The position numbers and the translations under genes were made by a program. Positions 31,528 to 42,743 of a DNA stretch of 64,000 nt are shown here, piece by piece. The notes under the pieces were generated by a model. The model was not told the origin of the DNA. It worked only from the letters and a program-made list of their open reading frames with translations, and made no database searches. Position 1 is the stretch's first letter. Each line of letters begins with the position of its first letter. The stretch spans positions 30,346,774-30,410,773 of the forward strand of contig OY294049.1 of the NCBI GenBank assembly GCA_958510825.1. The letters run 5' to 3'. The DNA is from Brachypterus glaber (taxonomy: Eukaryota; Arthropoda; Insecta; Coleoptera; Kateretidae).

Positions 31528-31814
31528 ACTTTTAAAATTTCTGTTAAAATCATTCGCATCGATGGATGCGCAAAAATATTCTTAAATAATCCTGAAAAAT
31601 TTGTTAAAATATATTGAAAAGTAAAAAAGTTATCAAAAAAAAAATCTGTTTCATATTGGGGGGCAAATACCTGAGTAGAGGGGACGTAGCCAAAAAAATT
31701 ATATGAACTTGTGGCACTATTTTAACGAGATCAGATCACCCCTAAGAGATTTTGGATACATTCTGGGACACAATTTAATACATTTGGGTCTGTGTCTAGC
31801 TTGTTTAAAGACTT
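31528..31814 (+). repeat. 2.1-kb direct repeat, copy 1, second part
   Basis: Continues copy 1 after the retrotransposon: ATTCGCATCGATGGATGCGC, ATTGGGGGGCAAATACCT and GAGATCAGATCACCCCTAAG match 43,140-43,425. GATCAGATCACCCC is also found inverted near 27,090, so the repeat carries TIR-like ends (GGGGTGATCAGATC). Confidence 0.88.
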
Positions 31815-32074
31815 TAGATGGCTTTATCTCGAAAAGTATGGGCCCAAGCAAAAAAATCACTTTTCATGTTTTTGTTTATATTTAAAAAACCTACTTATTG
31901 GTTTGGACTTTTCATATTTCACCTGGACGTAAAATAAGCGAGTTGCGCAGTTACATCCTTTTCGCTAAGCTCGATTTTTCCCATCTTTCCCGAGCTATAA
32001 TGCCAATACACCTGCATACCAAATTTCAAGTTCCTAGCTCATAACGTACTCGAGTTATCGTGGTAACTGATACA

Positions 32075-32519
32075 AGATACAAGATACAAGATTTTATTGG
32101 CGTCTCAATATACATGTTATGCGCAAGTCATAAATAAAAATATAAATTGAATTAACAAAACATGTTAAAAATTAATATTATTACAGGACAAAAACTCGTC
32201 TACACTGTAAAATGCTTTTGATATTAACAATTTTTTTAACCTCCTTTTAAAACTATTCAAAGGAATATGTAGTAAACTTACAGGTAATTTATTTAAAAAC
32301 TTCGGTCCATAAAAGTTTATTCCGTTTCTACTAGATTTAAGTCTTAAATAATTTGTTCTTATTTCTCTCTTGACTGACGTGTATGATGATAATGTACATC
32401 TTGACCAGTAATATAGTTTGTCTGATTTTCAAAAACATGAAGAAGACAAGTGTATATATATAGCGATGGGAAAGTCAACAATTCTAAATTAATAAAACAT
32501 TGTTTTACATCATAGCTAT
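32075..32519 (-). pseudogene. Jockey/CR1-like element, RT C-terminus and 3' tail
   Basis: Minus-strand reading gives a reverse transcriptase C-terminal region: LELLTFPSLYIYTCLLHVF, then (after a frame change) NYLRLKSSRNGINFYGPKFL and LKKLLISKAFYSVDEF, with a stop near 32,190. It continues the RT at 37,805-38,350, from which it was separated by the gypsy insertion. The 3' UTR ends in a GATACAA repeat (32,069-32,092), like the short terminal repeats of CR1/L2-type elements. Confidence 0.8.
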
Positions 32520-32704
32520 TGTATAGTATATAGGAGATACGGGGATATATAGATACGGGTTATTTATACGACGATTTAATTGCTACTAAATTCATTTTAT
32601 TAAAATATAATTATCACAGATATAATGGAACTACGTTCAATACAGTCATCAACGACATACGTTGAATACAGGCAAGAGCGGGATATTTAAATATACAATA
32701 TACA
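32520..32704 (-). repeat. 3' LTR of the gypsy element
   Basis: Begins TGTATAGTATATAGGAGATA and ends ATACAATATACA on the plus strand. Nearly identical to 37,633-37,804 except for a ~13-base GGGGATATATA insertion, so the element is moderately young. Confidence 0.9.
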
Positions 32705-33201
32705 ATATCTCCCTTTTTATACTTACAATAAAAATATGTATTTTTAAAATTTATAATTTTTATAATTAAATTAACTAATAAAATGTTTTACAAAAATTAA
32801 CATTTTTTTTATTTACCAGAATAACTAATAGGTATTTTATTTTTTACTAATATATGTATATATAATAAATGTTTATTTAATAAATTTTAAGCAATTAAAT
32901 GTGTAATATAATATGTATTATATTTAAACCTTAAAAATAATATCACAGATTATTTTAAACAATCATAATTAAAAATTTTTACAATACAATTTAACACATT
33001 AAAACTTTAAAAACAATATTAAATGATAACTGACTTTTCTCCCTTTTATAAAAAAAATAAAAATATATGTTTGTACAATATATACCATATAATAATACAA
33101 ATTCTGTAATTATTAATTAATTAAAATAAACAATATTTAACAAATTTTATATATTTGTCTCTAACAACCAAAATTAAATTATTATGTAATCATTTTTAAA
33201 A

Positions 33202-33501
33202 TTAAATATCATATTTTTCTGGAGGTTTTGAAATTCTGCCAGAACGGGTTTGCATAATATTTTTACTACAACTAAGATTTTCCAAACTTTTTGGATTGTC
33301 CGGAACTAATACTAAATCTTTGTCATGGACATTGTCATTTTCCTTAACCAATAATAACTTTAATTTATTTAAAGGTAAGTCATCAATTTTAATATTATTT
33401 TTAAATTTTGGTACAGGATCTAAGTAGCAATCAGAACCCTGACCTACATCATTATTACTTATATCTATATATATATATCTATACATCAGTATTATTGTCA
33501 T
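33202..33501 (-). pseudogene. Gypsy pol C-terminal tail
   Basis: A 99-codon frame with NDNVHDKDLVLVPDNPKSLE and a basic end MQTRSGRISKPPEKYDI, a tail commonly seen at the end of Ty3/gypsy integrases. It overlaps the end of the previous ORF by frameshift within an ATATATAT run near 33,475. Confidence 0.7.
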
Positions 33502-34270
33502 TTAAAATATTCGTCGCTAAATCTGTATCATTTTCAGACTGAGTTTTATTTTTATTTAAATTACTAAAATAATTAATTTTTACAAAATTATTTTTATTAC
33601 TTTCAAAATCAATATATTTATTTTTAACACTATTTTTATTAAAATCTGAATATTTATTAGTTTTTTCATTAAATTTAGAAAAATATATTTTTTTAATAAA
33701 TTTTCTATTCCTAATATAGAATCTACCATTCTCAGCTAAAATTTTATAAGATCTAATATTTACTTTTTCTACAATTTTACCAGGAATCCAAATATCACCA
33801 AGATTTTTCTGAAATCTAACTTTACAATTTACTTTAAGTTCTTCTAAATTTTTAACACCTCTACTGTCATAATATATTTTTGACTTATTTTGTCTATTTT
33901 GTAAAAATTGATCATATTTTCTTTTATTTACATAATTATGTTTAAAATGATAATTTGTCTGTGGTAATGTCGATCTTAAATTTCTGTTCATTAAAATATT
34001 AGCTGGTGTATGGTAACCATCAATAGGAGTATTTCTAAATTCTAATAGAGCTAAATATGTATATTTATTATCTAAAATAGATTTTCTTAATAGATTTTTT
34101 ACTGTTTGCACATGTCTCTCAATTAATGCATTACTTTGAGGATATCTAGGTGAAACTCTAACATGACTAAATCCCCAACTTTCACTAAACTTTTTAAATT
34201 CAAAACTTTTAAATTCTGGTCCTGAATCTGAAATACAAATCCTAGGAATACCAAATCGTGCAAAAACAGA
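33479..34270 (-). pseudogene. Gypsy integrase, catalytic C-part and C-terminal domain
   Basis: A 210-codon frame (34,111-33,479) contains TYLALLEFRNTPIDGYHTPA, the conserved 'YRNTP' segment after the integrase core, then VRFQKNLGDIWIPGKIVEKV, the GPF/GxW-like chromatin-side domain. The preceding ~160 bases (34,112-34,270) hold SGPEFKSFEF-like and NALIERHVQ-like codons in another frame. The domain would insert cDNA into the host genome. Confidence 0.85.
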
Positions 34271-34273
34271 CTT

Positions 34274-34702
34274 TCATTTAGAAATTACATTATTACTAGA
34301 AAGATCTTTATGCAAATTTAAAACTTCTACATACTTAGAATAATAATCTGTAACTAACAAATATGACTGATTAAAAAGATGAAATAAATCACAACCAATT
34401 TTATAAAAAAGTATCTTAACAATATCACGGTTAATTAAAGGCTCGGATTTTTGATTTGTAGAATGTTGTTGGCATATTTTACATGATAAAACATAATCTT
34501 CAATATATTTGTTCATACCTGGCCAATAAAAACTTAAATTAGCTTTGGCTATACACTTACTTATACCAAGGTGATTATAATGCAATTTTTCCAAAATTTC
34601 TTGTCTACAAGTTTTTGGAACAATAAACTTATGACCCTTATACATTAAACCATCCACCTCAGAAATTTCATGTTTTATTTTACTATAAAATTTTAAATTC
34701 AT
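34274..34702 (-). pseudogene. Gypsy integrase zinc domain and catalytic start
   Basis: The HHCC zinc domain is visible as H-x3-H (LHYNHLG) and C-x2-C (LSCKICQQ), with FYWPGMNKYIEDYV between. The first two acidic residues of the integrase triad are in GCDLFHL and VTDYYSKYVEV. An in-frame stop lies at its end; the third catalytic Glu falls in the next segment. Confidence 0.88.
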
Positions 34703-35381
34703 AGGAATATCTTTATTATTTTTCGGCCAACCTTCTTGATTATATTTTTTTAATAATACTAAATCTTGATCTATTTTGGTTTCATTTTCATAAAATTTAC
34801 GTTTCTCTTTTGTGACATTTAAATTTAAACTAATTAGACAAACTTGACTTTCAACCTCTAAATCAAAATTTTCATCAAAATATCTTTTTCAAATGCACGG
34901 CTTAAAGTGTCAGCTAAAATTAATTTTTTAGATGGTTTATAAATTAATTTAAAATCGTACTTTCTCAATTGTGTTAAAATTCTTTGTAATCTGGGTGGGC
35001 AATTATTTATATTTTTCTTCATTAAACTAAGCAAAGGAAGATGATCGGTCTCAATTTCAAAAAACTTGCCAAAAATGAACTGATGAAACCTTTTTGCTCC
35101 AAAGAAACAACCCAATAACTCTTTTTCAATTTGACTGTAACTACTTTGAACTTCTGTAAAAACTCTAGATGCATATGCACAAGGATAACCATCCTGTGTT
35201 AATGCTGCTCCCATTCCATACTGACTTGCGTAAAATAAATTGGAATAAATTTTCCAACATAATTTACTAATCCCAAAAATCTTTGAACATCACCTACATT
35301 TTTGGGAACTGGCATGTTATTTATAGCATCCACTTTAGTTGGATCTATTTTAATTCCATTATTAGTAATTTTATGACCCAT
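34703..35381 (-). pseudogene. Gypsy RT thumb/connection and RNase H
   Basis: 35,381-35,199 encodes the RT connection MGHKITNNGIKIDPTKVDAI and VQRFLGLVNYVGKFIP. 35,214-34,858 encodes the Ty3-type RNase H with YASRVFTEVQSSYSQIEKE and FEIETDHLPLLSL, including catalytic Glu and Asp. The two are joined by a frame change near 35,200; the region after 34,858 is a linker with stops. Confidence 0.85.
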
Positions 35382-35466
35382 ATATGTTACTTCAGTAACT
35401 GAAAATTTGCATTTATTTTTATTAAATTTAATTTAAAGTTTTACTTTTCTTGTTCTATAAAATTAT

Positions 35467-35545
35467 ATGTAGATATATTTTCTTGCTTTTTAGAACACTT
35501 AATAAAATATAGTTTTATTCTAAAAAGCAAGAAAATATATCTACA
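35467..35545. repeat. Perfect hairpin inside gypsy RT
   Basis: TGTAGATATATTTTCTTGCT at 35,467 is mirrored at 35,526-35,545, with TTTTTAGAA/TTCTAAAAA also paired around a ~20-base loop. It interrupts the RT between the catalytic segment and the connection, and seems to be a local inverted duplication in this copy. Confidence 0.85.
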
Positions 35546-35832
35546 TTAAATTTAATATTATTTTTTTCTGCCAATTTAAAAACTTCAAGAAGATTTTTAT
35601 TATGTTCTTCAATATTTTCACCAAAAACTATAAAATTATCTACAAAAATTTTAACAAATTTTAAATGACCAAATATCTCGGTTAATTTTTCTGAAAATAC
35701 TTCACCACTACTAACTAAACCATAAGGTAACCTTTTAAAAACATAACGTCCAAATGGCGTGTTAAAACAACAAATTTTAGAAGACTCCTTATCAAGTTTT
35801 ATATGCAAAAAACCTTGAGTAATATCAAGCAC
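35515..35832 (-). pseudogene. Gypsy RT palm with altered catalytic box
   Basis: A 105-codon frame with LDITQGFLHIKLDKESSKIC, FNTPFGRYVFKRLPYGLVSS and the catalytic region IFVDNFIVFG. The second Asp of the usual VDD is Asn in this copy, which should abolish polymerase activity. The frame is separated from the gag-protease ORF by one stop/frameshift near 35,833. Confidence 0.9.
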
Positions 35833-35833
35833 A

Positions 35834-37525
35834 CTAAATATTTTTGCTTTTGAAAAATCTATAGTCTTCCAAAGTAGGCATTTTAAAAAAATGACGTTCT
35901 ATTACTTTATTTAAATCAAGTGGATCTATACAAATTCTTAAATTACCATCTGGTTTTTTAATAATTACCAAACTATTAACCCAAGTAGCACTCTCTAAAC
36001 TTTTTTCAATAATATTTTGTTTTTCTAAAGAATCTAAAGTTTCTTTTAATTGATTCATTATGCTGAATGGGACCTTTCTGGGTGAATGTACAACAGGAAC
36101 ACTATTTTGTTTCAAAATTATTTTATATGGCTTTTTCAAACAACCTATACCTTTAAAAATATTATCATACTTTCTTATCAGATTATCAATAAAACTTTTT
36201 TTATTCAAGTCCAGGTCCGAACTTACATTTTTTTTAGAATTTTCAGAAATAATTTCAACTCGGTTTATTAAATTAAATTTTTTACACGTATTTAAACCAA
36301 GTATAGGTGTGTTATTCAAATCCACAACATAAAATAAAATTTTATAAAAAATATTTTTTATCCTGCAATTTAAATAAATTTGTCCCAAAATAGGTATACG
36401 GTTTTTTATATAAGAGCAAAATTTATTTTCAGTTTTAAAAATTCTTTTAAAATTTATATTATTATTTTTTAAAAAACTTACTGGTATAAAATCTCCCATG
36501 GATCCTGAATCCAGTTTAAATTTGACCTGGCTGCCTTCAACATCTACATCCTGATACCAAGAATCCTCCCCTGATATTGTTGAGATGTCCTTTTCCACTG
36601 CATCTAGAAATAGAAAATCATTTGAAGTATCTAAGCTATTATTTTTCGCTACAAAATGAACATTATTTTTACTCCTTTTACTTTGAAAGTTATTACTTTT
36701 GAATTTATTTTTATTAAAATTATTTTTATTAAAATTTGAACTTTGACTGAAATTTTTATTTTTAAAACTACAAAACTGAGAAAAATGATTATAATTACCA
36801 CAAGAATTACATAACTTTTTATATGCAGGGCATTTGAATCTGGAAAATTCATGTCTCCGACCACATCTACTACAGTTGCTGGAACTCATACTGGAACTCG
36901 TACTGGAACTCGGTTGGCTTTGATTTTTGAATTTTTGCCTATTTCTAATAAAATCTACTTCATATGATGTTGAAGATGCTCCGTTTTCTCTAGAAAGTTG
37001 TTTATTCCGTTCTTTGGTATTTTCCATACTCATGCATACTCTTACGGCTTCGTCCAATGTTGTTACATCCTCATTCAGCAATCTCTCTCTCATTTTATTA
37101 CAGCGTACTCCACATACCAAAATATCCTTTACTAAATCATCTCTTAAATTACCCAATTCACATGAAAGAGATAGATTTTTTAATTCTACAATGTATTGTT
37201 CTATCGTCTGACCCTCATTTTGCTTATATGTAATAAATTTATGCCTCTCGAATGATAAATTTTTCTTTGGTGTGAAATGTTGATCAAATTTATTAATTAA
37301 AATTTGAAATTTATCTTTATCTTCTTCATTTATATCTAAACTATTAAAAAAAATACGAAAACCCTCGTCTCCAATCATTGTTAAAAGCAGGGCACATTTA
37401 ATTTTATCTTCCTTTTTATCAATCTCTGTTGCATTTAAATATGTTAAAAATCTTTGTTTCCAGAATTTCCACGATTCGGAAAGATTTGTTTCAAAAGACA
37501 TAGGACTGATTCCTTTAAAATCCAT
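35834..37525 (-). CDS. Gypsy Gag-protease-RT N-terminal ORF
   Basis: A 563-codon frame starting MDFKGISPMSFETNL. A retrotransposon Gag capsid-like region (~20-170: WKFWKQRFLTYLNATE, INKFDQHFTPKKNLSFERHK, QTIEQYIVELKNLS) is followed by two zinc knuckles (CSRCGRRHEFSRFKC; CNSCGNYNHFSQFC) near residues 218-250. A poly-Asn/Lys linker leads to the aspartic protease motif KLDSGSMGDFIPV (~338-350; DSG rather than DTG) and the RT fingers (PDGNLRICIDPLDLNK, ~530). Gag and Pol are fused in one frame, as in mag-like Ty3/gypsy elements. Confidence 0.92.
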   Translation of the reverse strand: MDFKGISPMSFETNLSESWKFWKQRFLTYLNATEIDKKEDKIKCALLLTMIGDEGFRIFFNSLDINEEDKDKFQILINKFDQHFTPKKNLSFERHKFITYKQNEGQTIEQYIVELKNLSLSCELGNLRDDLVKDILVCGVRCNKMRERLLNEDVTTLDEAVRVCMSMENTKERNKQLSRENGASSTSYEVDFIRNRQKFKNQSQPSSSTSSSMSSSNCSRCGRRHEFSRFKCPAYKKLCNSCGNYNHFSQFCSFKNKNFSQSSNFNKNNFNKNKFKSNNFQSKRSKNNVHFVAKNNSLDTSNDFLFLDAVEKDISTISGEDSWYQDVDVEGSQVKFKLDSGSMGDFIPVSFLKNNNINFKRIFKTENKFCSYIKNRIPILGQIYLNCRIKNIFYKILFYVVDLNNTPILGLNTCKKFNLINRVEIISENSKKNVSSDLDLNKKSFIDNLIRKYDNIFKGIGCLKKPYKIILKQNSVPVVHSPRKVPFSIMNQLKETLDSLEKQNIIEKSLESATWVNSLVIIKKPDGNLRICIDPLDLNKVIERHFFKMPTLEDYRFFKSKNI

Positions 37526-37632
37526 TTTATGGTATAATAATTAACAAATATTCATAAATACCTTCTAATTAAAACTTTTTATCGAATTTTTCATGATGGC
37601 TGCGTAACGGTAACGGTTTTACTGCGACATAT

Positions 37633-37804
37633 TGTATAGTATATAGGATATAGATACGGGTTATTTATACGACGATTTATTGCTACTAAATTCATTTTAT
37701 TAAAATATAATTATCACAGATATAATGGAACTACGTTCAATACAGTCATCAACGACATACGTTGAATACAGGCACGAGCGGTATATTTAAATATACAATA
37801 TACA
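37633..37804 (-). repeat. 5' LTR of the gypsy element
   Basis: Partner of 32,520-32,704. The gag start codon lies ~105 bp inside the element from this LTR; sequence right after the LTR (TGTCGCAGTAAAACCG on the minus strand) would be the primer-binding site, tRNA not identified. Confidence 0.9.
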
Positions 37805-38350
37805 ATAATCGCGATATCCTAAATTGCTAATTATCCTTATAACATTTCTTTGCAAACCAAAAACCCTGATGGCACCAGAGGCATGTCCCCAATTTATCAG
37901 ACCATATTGCATATTTGAGCAAATTAATGCATGATATGCAGTTTTTAAGAGGTTTTGTGTAACAATACCACTAAGGTATCTAATTACAAATATGTTCTTT
38001 GATATTTTTTTTGATAAAAAGTCCACATAATGATCCCAAGACAGTTTGGCGTCAAGGTGTAGACCAAGAAACTTGGAATACTCCGGGTTTACAAATCCGT
38101 GTAAGGGCCTATGTGTAAAAATCATGTTTAATGTTTTATTTGTGTTAAGAGCAAGCGAATTTGAACTAAACCAATTTTGGGCGAGGGACTGAGTTATATG
38201 CATATGCTGCTGAAGCAAGTCTAAATTAAGATTTTTTTGAAAAAGAAAAGAATGGACAGTGCATCTCCCACGCCTAAGTTAATGTCATTGACAAAAATTA
38301 AAAACAGGATTGGGCCAAGCACCGATCCCTGTGGATTCCACTCTCTGCAT
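37805..38350 (-). pseudogene. Jockey/CR1-like RT, split by the gypsy element
   Basis: Minus-strand reading shows PQGSVLGPILFLIFVNDIN (about 38,335-38,280), then, after a small deletion that removes the catalytic DD box, QHMHITQSLAQNWFSSNSLA, EYSKFLGLHLDAKLSWDHYV and YALICSNMQYGLINWG-like residues. It runs into the gypsy LTR after GYRDY; coding continues at 32,519. The upstream side is lost in the 38.37-kb minisatellite. Confidence 0.85.
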
Positions 38351-38371
38351 TTAATATATCTGACTTTTCAA

Positions 38372-39018
38372 AGTAAAAGTAAAAAGGTTCGGTTTATCAA
38401 CGTCACACTGTACCCACTAAAGAAAAAAAAAGTTCGGATTATCGACGTCGCACTGTACTCACTAAAGAAAAAATGCTTCGAAGTATCGACGTCGCACTGT
38501 AGCCACTAAAGAAAAAAAGTTCGGATTATCGACTTCGCACTGTACCCACTAAAGAAAAAAAAGGGTTCGGATTATCGGTGTTGCACTGTACCCATTAATT
38601 AAAAAAGGTTCGGATTATCGACTTCGCACTGTACCCAGTAAAAATAAAAAAGTTCGGATTATCGACGTCGCACTGTACCCACTAAAGAAAAAAAAACCTT
38701 TGGTTAAACCACTGAAAAAAGTTCCGGATTATCGACGTCGCACTGCATCCACTAAAAAAAAGGTTCGGATTATCGACGTCGCACTTTACCCATTAAAGAA
38801 AAAAAAGTTCAGATTATGGACGTCACACTGTACCCACTAAAGAAAAAAAAAGGGTTCCGATTATCGGCGTCGCACTGTCCCCACTAATTAAAAAATGTTC
38901 GGATTATCGACGTCGCACTTTACCCACTAAAGAAAAAAAAAGGTTCGGACTATCGACGTCGCACTGTAGCCACTAAAGAAAAATAAAGTTCGGTTTATCC
39001 ACGTCGCGCTGCACCCAT
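38372..39018. repeat. Minisatellite, ~45-bp unit, about 14 copies
   Basis: The unit GTTCGGATTATCGACGTCGC plus ACTGTACCCACTAAAGAAAA, with A-run length variation, repeats from 38,372 to the start of the ATTATC array. One unit variant reads GTTGGGATTATCGAAGTCGC beside the second array at 43.45 kb. Confidence 0.93.
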
Positions 39019-39023
39019 TATCA

Positions 39024-39054
<31 letters not shown>

Positions 39055-39364
39055 GATTATCATTATCATTATCATTATCATTATCATTATCATTATCATT
39101 ATCTTTATCGTTATCTTTATCGTTATCGTTATCGTTATCGTTATCGTTATCGTTATCGTTATCGTTATCGTTATCTTTATCTTTATCTTTATCGTTATCG
39201 TTATCGTTATCGTTATCGTTATCGTTATCGTTATCGTTATCGTTATCGTTATCGTTATCGTTATCGTTATCGTTATCGTTATCGTTATCATTATCATTAT
39301 CATTATCATTATCATCATTATCATTATCATTATCATTATCATTATCATTATCATTATCATTATC
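39019..39364. repeat. (ATTATC)n / (TTATCG)n microsatellite array
   Basis: A hexanucleotide array of about 57 units with a central homogenised block of the TTATCG variant (39,115-39,288), flanked by TTATCA units and a few TTATCT units. Open in several frames (Ile/Thr/Met polymers), not coding. Confidence 0.97.
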
Positions 39365-40683
39365 AAATTATTTTACGTTACTTACTACCCAAGCGATAAT
39401 ATAAGATGTTTTTTATAAATATGGCAAATTTCAATACAAACGGGCTTGTATTTTGAAAAATTAACCATTTTGTTAAATGTGTTAAAAAAATTAAGTTTAA
39501 TTTTTTTTAGGTCACCGTACCGGGTGTCCCAGCTTTCTGTCAAAGTAAGATATTAGTTGTTTGTTAACTATTTTTAAGGACTTTTGGTAAGTATTCTTAT
39601 AGGGAGTTTACAGGTACATCTTTGGAAAATATAACACTTTTCTCAAAAATGGTAAGGGATATTAAAAAGAATCAAAAACCGTGTTTTATAGTCTCACCTG
39701 TACTACAAGTTAAATACGGAATGACGCTTTCATAATAATACTCGTTGTCCCTGTGGCGACCTATATTTTTTTCTCCATTGCTTGACTATGGCAATTTTTT
39801 TGTTAAAATCGAAAAACTAATGGAGATAGATATAGGTTGTTTATATAAAAAGATTTGGAATTTGATGCAGAATTTACAAGCGCATAATGGAGCTCTCTAC
39901 AACTAGAATTATGAAACAAAAGACGTCTGTTTGTTGTTTTTTTTTGTAAAAAAATGTTTTTTATTTAAAATAAAAAAACGGCCAGTTTATCAAAACGCGG
40001 CATAAAGAGCTGCACATAAGCCCTCCTCAGAATTTAAAAATGATAATATATACAGGGTGATCCATCAAAAAAACATATGTGCATGTACCATTTTTCTGGC
40101 ACGCCCTGTACTATTGAAAATATTTTCCAAAGATGTACCTGTTACAATAGTTAACAAACAACTAACATCTAGATGTCAAAGTAAGCTTACTTTGACAGAT
40201 AGCTGGGACACTCGGTATATGGTTTAGTGCTCATTTCCAAAAAAAAAAAAAACATTTAAGACAAATATAAACTTTTTTAGGTAGAAAAAGTTTAATAAAT
40301 TATTTAAAGTTAAAATTAACCCATATATTAAAGGGAAAAAACATTTAAAAACATTTTCCTGTTTGGACACAAAGTGCAGCTCCCTACCTTCATCTCTCCG
40401 ATTTTGCTCAAATTTGGCACATCCTCATCAAATAGGGTCTAGATTACTAGATTTTGCTAAAAACTAGTTTTAGATATATTAGGGGGGCTCGTTTTTGACG
40501 TTTTTTAAAATTCCAAAAACATGATTTACATAAATCTAAATATCAGGACTTGTGTGAAAGATAAAAAGATATTTTTGCCAGATATCAAAAGAAGATTAAA
40601 TTTCAGTCTTAACCAAGAAAAATTTTTACCACCAATTTCATTACAATATGCGGAGTACTAGATACAACTTTGACACTTGTAGG

Positions 40684-42743
40684 ATCACGATACTCCTAAA
40701 GCCTGAAAAGGTTTAAAAAAAATGTAGCGCAATTCTGACCATGGATCCTGGTAGAGGATGGTCTTGACATTAAAGAACTATTGACAGTGAAATCCTGAAA
40801 ACTCGTTCTTGGTAAATAATGTTAAATATTCTTCTGCAGACATCATGGCAAGAACATCATTAATTTGCAAAATTCTCTTTATTGATTTTTATAGTATTTT
40901 TCATGTTGATTCTAAATATGTTTAAAGCAAAGCTCAATTCTTAGTAGTTTTAAAGAAAAACACATTTAAATATTGTAAAATATTTTTTGAGTCTTTATTA
41001 AATTCGTATAGGAAAATTATTAGAATACATGGAGGGCTTTATTTAGGCTTAAATTAAAGTTGGATGCTTATTCTTTAATGCTTTATTAAAAAGGCTGGAA
41101 AAAATTAATTAACTAAAAAACATGTTTAAAATACCCCTTTATTTGCGTTTAAACTAAATTACATTTTTCTTTGTTACACAGTGTTATTAGATCTTTCATT
41201 TTTCATAGTAATTCTTCTTAATTACTTGCACATCTGGGGTTGGTCGTTACTACGCGTAGTCCCGTATACGGGACAATTAAATCAGCTTTTTGTGAGTATA
41301 TTTTAGTCCAGCCAAATTGATGCAAAAAATTTTCATTGCCAGTCAGAGAGAAAATGCATCAAGTACACAGAAGTTAAAACCTTTTTAAAAGTGGCAGTTC
41401 TGAACTCAATCGCAAATGCACACATTCCAAATCAGTTTAGAACTGCGATTTTCGAGAAAGTACTAATTAACATAGTATTGCAAATAACCTTACTGTAGAT
41501 TATATATAACTGTAAGTTACGGCAAATAAAAAAATTGTGAGTACTCTATTTTAGAGACATTTGGTTATTATTATTATGAAGCTCTGGCTTTTAACTGTAT
41601 TTGGGCTTTAATTTAAAGGACTATTTTATTCCTATCTGCTCAACCAATTGTTCAGATTTCGCAACCGCACAAAGCGGCATTCCAGACAAAGATTTTTAAG
41701 AGCCTTTTCATTTTATTAAAATTTACAATTGATGGGTACTGTATTTTTTTAACAGCTTTTGTGCCTTGTGCTGTTCTTTGGCTACTACTTATTCATTCCC
41801 AATTTCCATATGATTGTCAGTTATTTGCTCTCGTACCCTACTAATTAAAGCTTGGATTTTTTTTTCTGTTTATTTTTTATTTTTTTAATCAGTTTTAATT
41901 ACGTGTTATTAATTAAATATTAAAAACCTTTGATAATTAAAGTTTGTTTTATTGGGTTTAATAAAACATATTACAATGTCGAGTATATGTAAATTTAAAA
42001 TAATAATTAAATCTTATCTGTTTCTATAAGGGCCACTTGCACCAACTCTTAAACTGGGATTATCTCAACAAAACTGAGTTTAAGTTTAAAATACTGCATT
42101 CTGATTGGTTGACCATCCGTTTAATCCAAGTTTAAATTTAAACCATCGTTGGTGCAAGTGGCCCTAAGTAACAAAATTTGACAAAACTAAACCGAACATC
42201 TGTTTTGGACAGATACGTCAAAAGTGAAAGATCTAATAACACTGTGTAACAAAGAAAAATGTAATTTAGTTTAAACGCAAATAGAGGGGTATTTCAAACA
42301 TGTTTTTTAGTTAATTAGTAAAATGTTTATCGAGGCTTTCTAATAAAGCATGAAAGAACATGTATCCTACTTTAATTTGAGCATAAATAAATTCTTCAAA
42401 GTATTCTAATAATATTTCTATACGCATTTAAAAAAGACTGAAAAAAATATTTTACCATATTTAAATGTGTTTTTCTTAAAAATTACTAAAAACTGAGCAT
42501 TGCTTTAAACATATTTAGAATCCACATGAAAAATACTATAAAAATCATCAAACAGAATTTGCAAATTAATGATGTCCTTCCATGATGTCTGCAGAAGAAT
42601 ATTTAACATTATTTACCAAGAACGAGTTTTCAGGATTTCACTGTCAATAGTTCTTTTATGTCAAGACTATCCTCTACCATGATCCATGGTCAGAATTGAG
42701 CTTCATTTTTTTTAAACCTATTCAGGCTTTAGGAGTGCCGTGC
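40684..42743. mobile_element. 2.06-kb foldback with ~530-bp arms
   Basis: Left arm 40,684-41,215 is mirrored by 42,215-42,743. Landmarks are ACTCCTAAAGCCTGAA, CTTCTGCAGACATCATGG, TCACTGTCAATAGTTC inverted, AAATATGTTTAAAGCAA and AACACTGTGTAACAAAG. The termini read CACGATACTCC and GGAGTGCCGTG. Copy 1 of the host repeat carries ~31 bp at the insertion point that are absent here, so insertion was accompanied by a deletion, or the ends are longer. The centre lacks a transposase; TACGCGTAGTCCCGTATACG near 41,254 is a local palindrome. A MITE lies in the centre. Confidence 0.88.
42030..42164. mobile_element. Intact 135-bp Harbinger-like MITE
   Basis: TIRs GGGCCACTTGCACCAA and TTGGTGCAAGTGGCCC, flanked by TAA on both sides (42,027-42,029; 42,165-42,167). 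A 3-bp TAA duplication fits the TWA preference of PIF/Harbinger elements. The interior carries CTGCATTCTGATTGGTTGAC as in the other copies. Confidence 0.93.

Larger units (their letters stand above)
32520..37804 (-). mobile_element. Ty3/gypsy LTR retrotransposon (5.3 kb), degenerate
   Basis: Two LTRs (32,520-32,704 and 37,633-37,804) bracket gag-protease-RT-RNase H-integrase on the minus strand. It interrupts a jockey/CR1-like reading frame. The direct flanks do not show an unambiguous 4-6-bp TSD. Several frameshifts and stops separate the pol domains, so the copy is dead. Very AT-rich coding with poly-Asn/Lys tracts. Confidence 0.95.

Noticed and set aside
38372..39018. CRISPR-like array of regularly spaced repeats
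   Set aside because: Units are contiguous tandem repeats with variable A-runs, no unique spacers, in an animal genome context.
39019..39364. Telomeric repeat tract
   Set aside because: Unit is TTATCA/TTATCG, not the arthropod TTAGG type, and it is flanked by internal repeats on both sides.
39053..39418. Ile/Val- and Met/Thr-polymer ORFs
   Set aside because: Translation of the hexanucleotide microsatellite.
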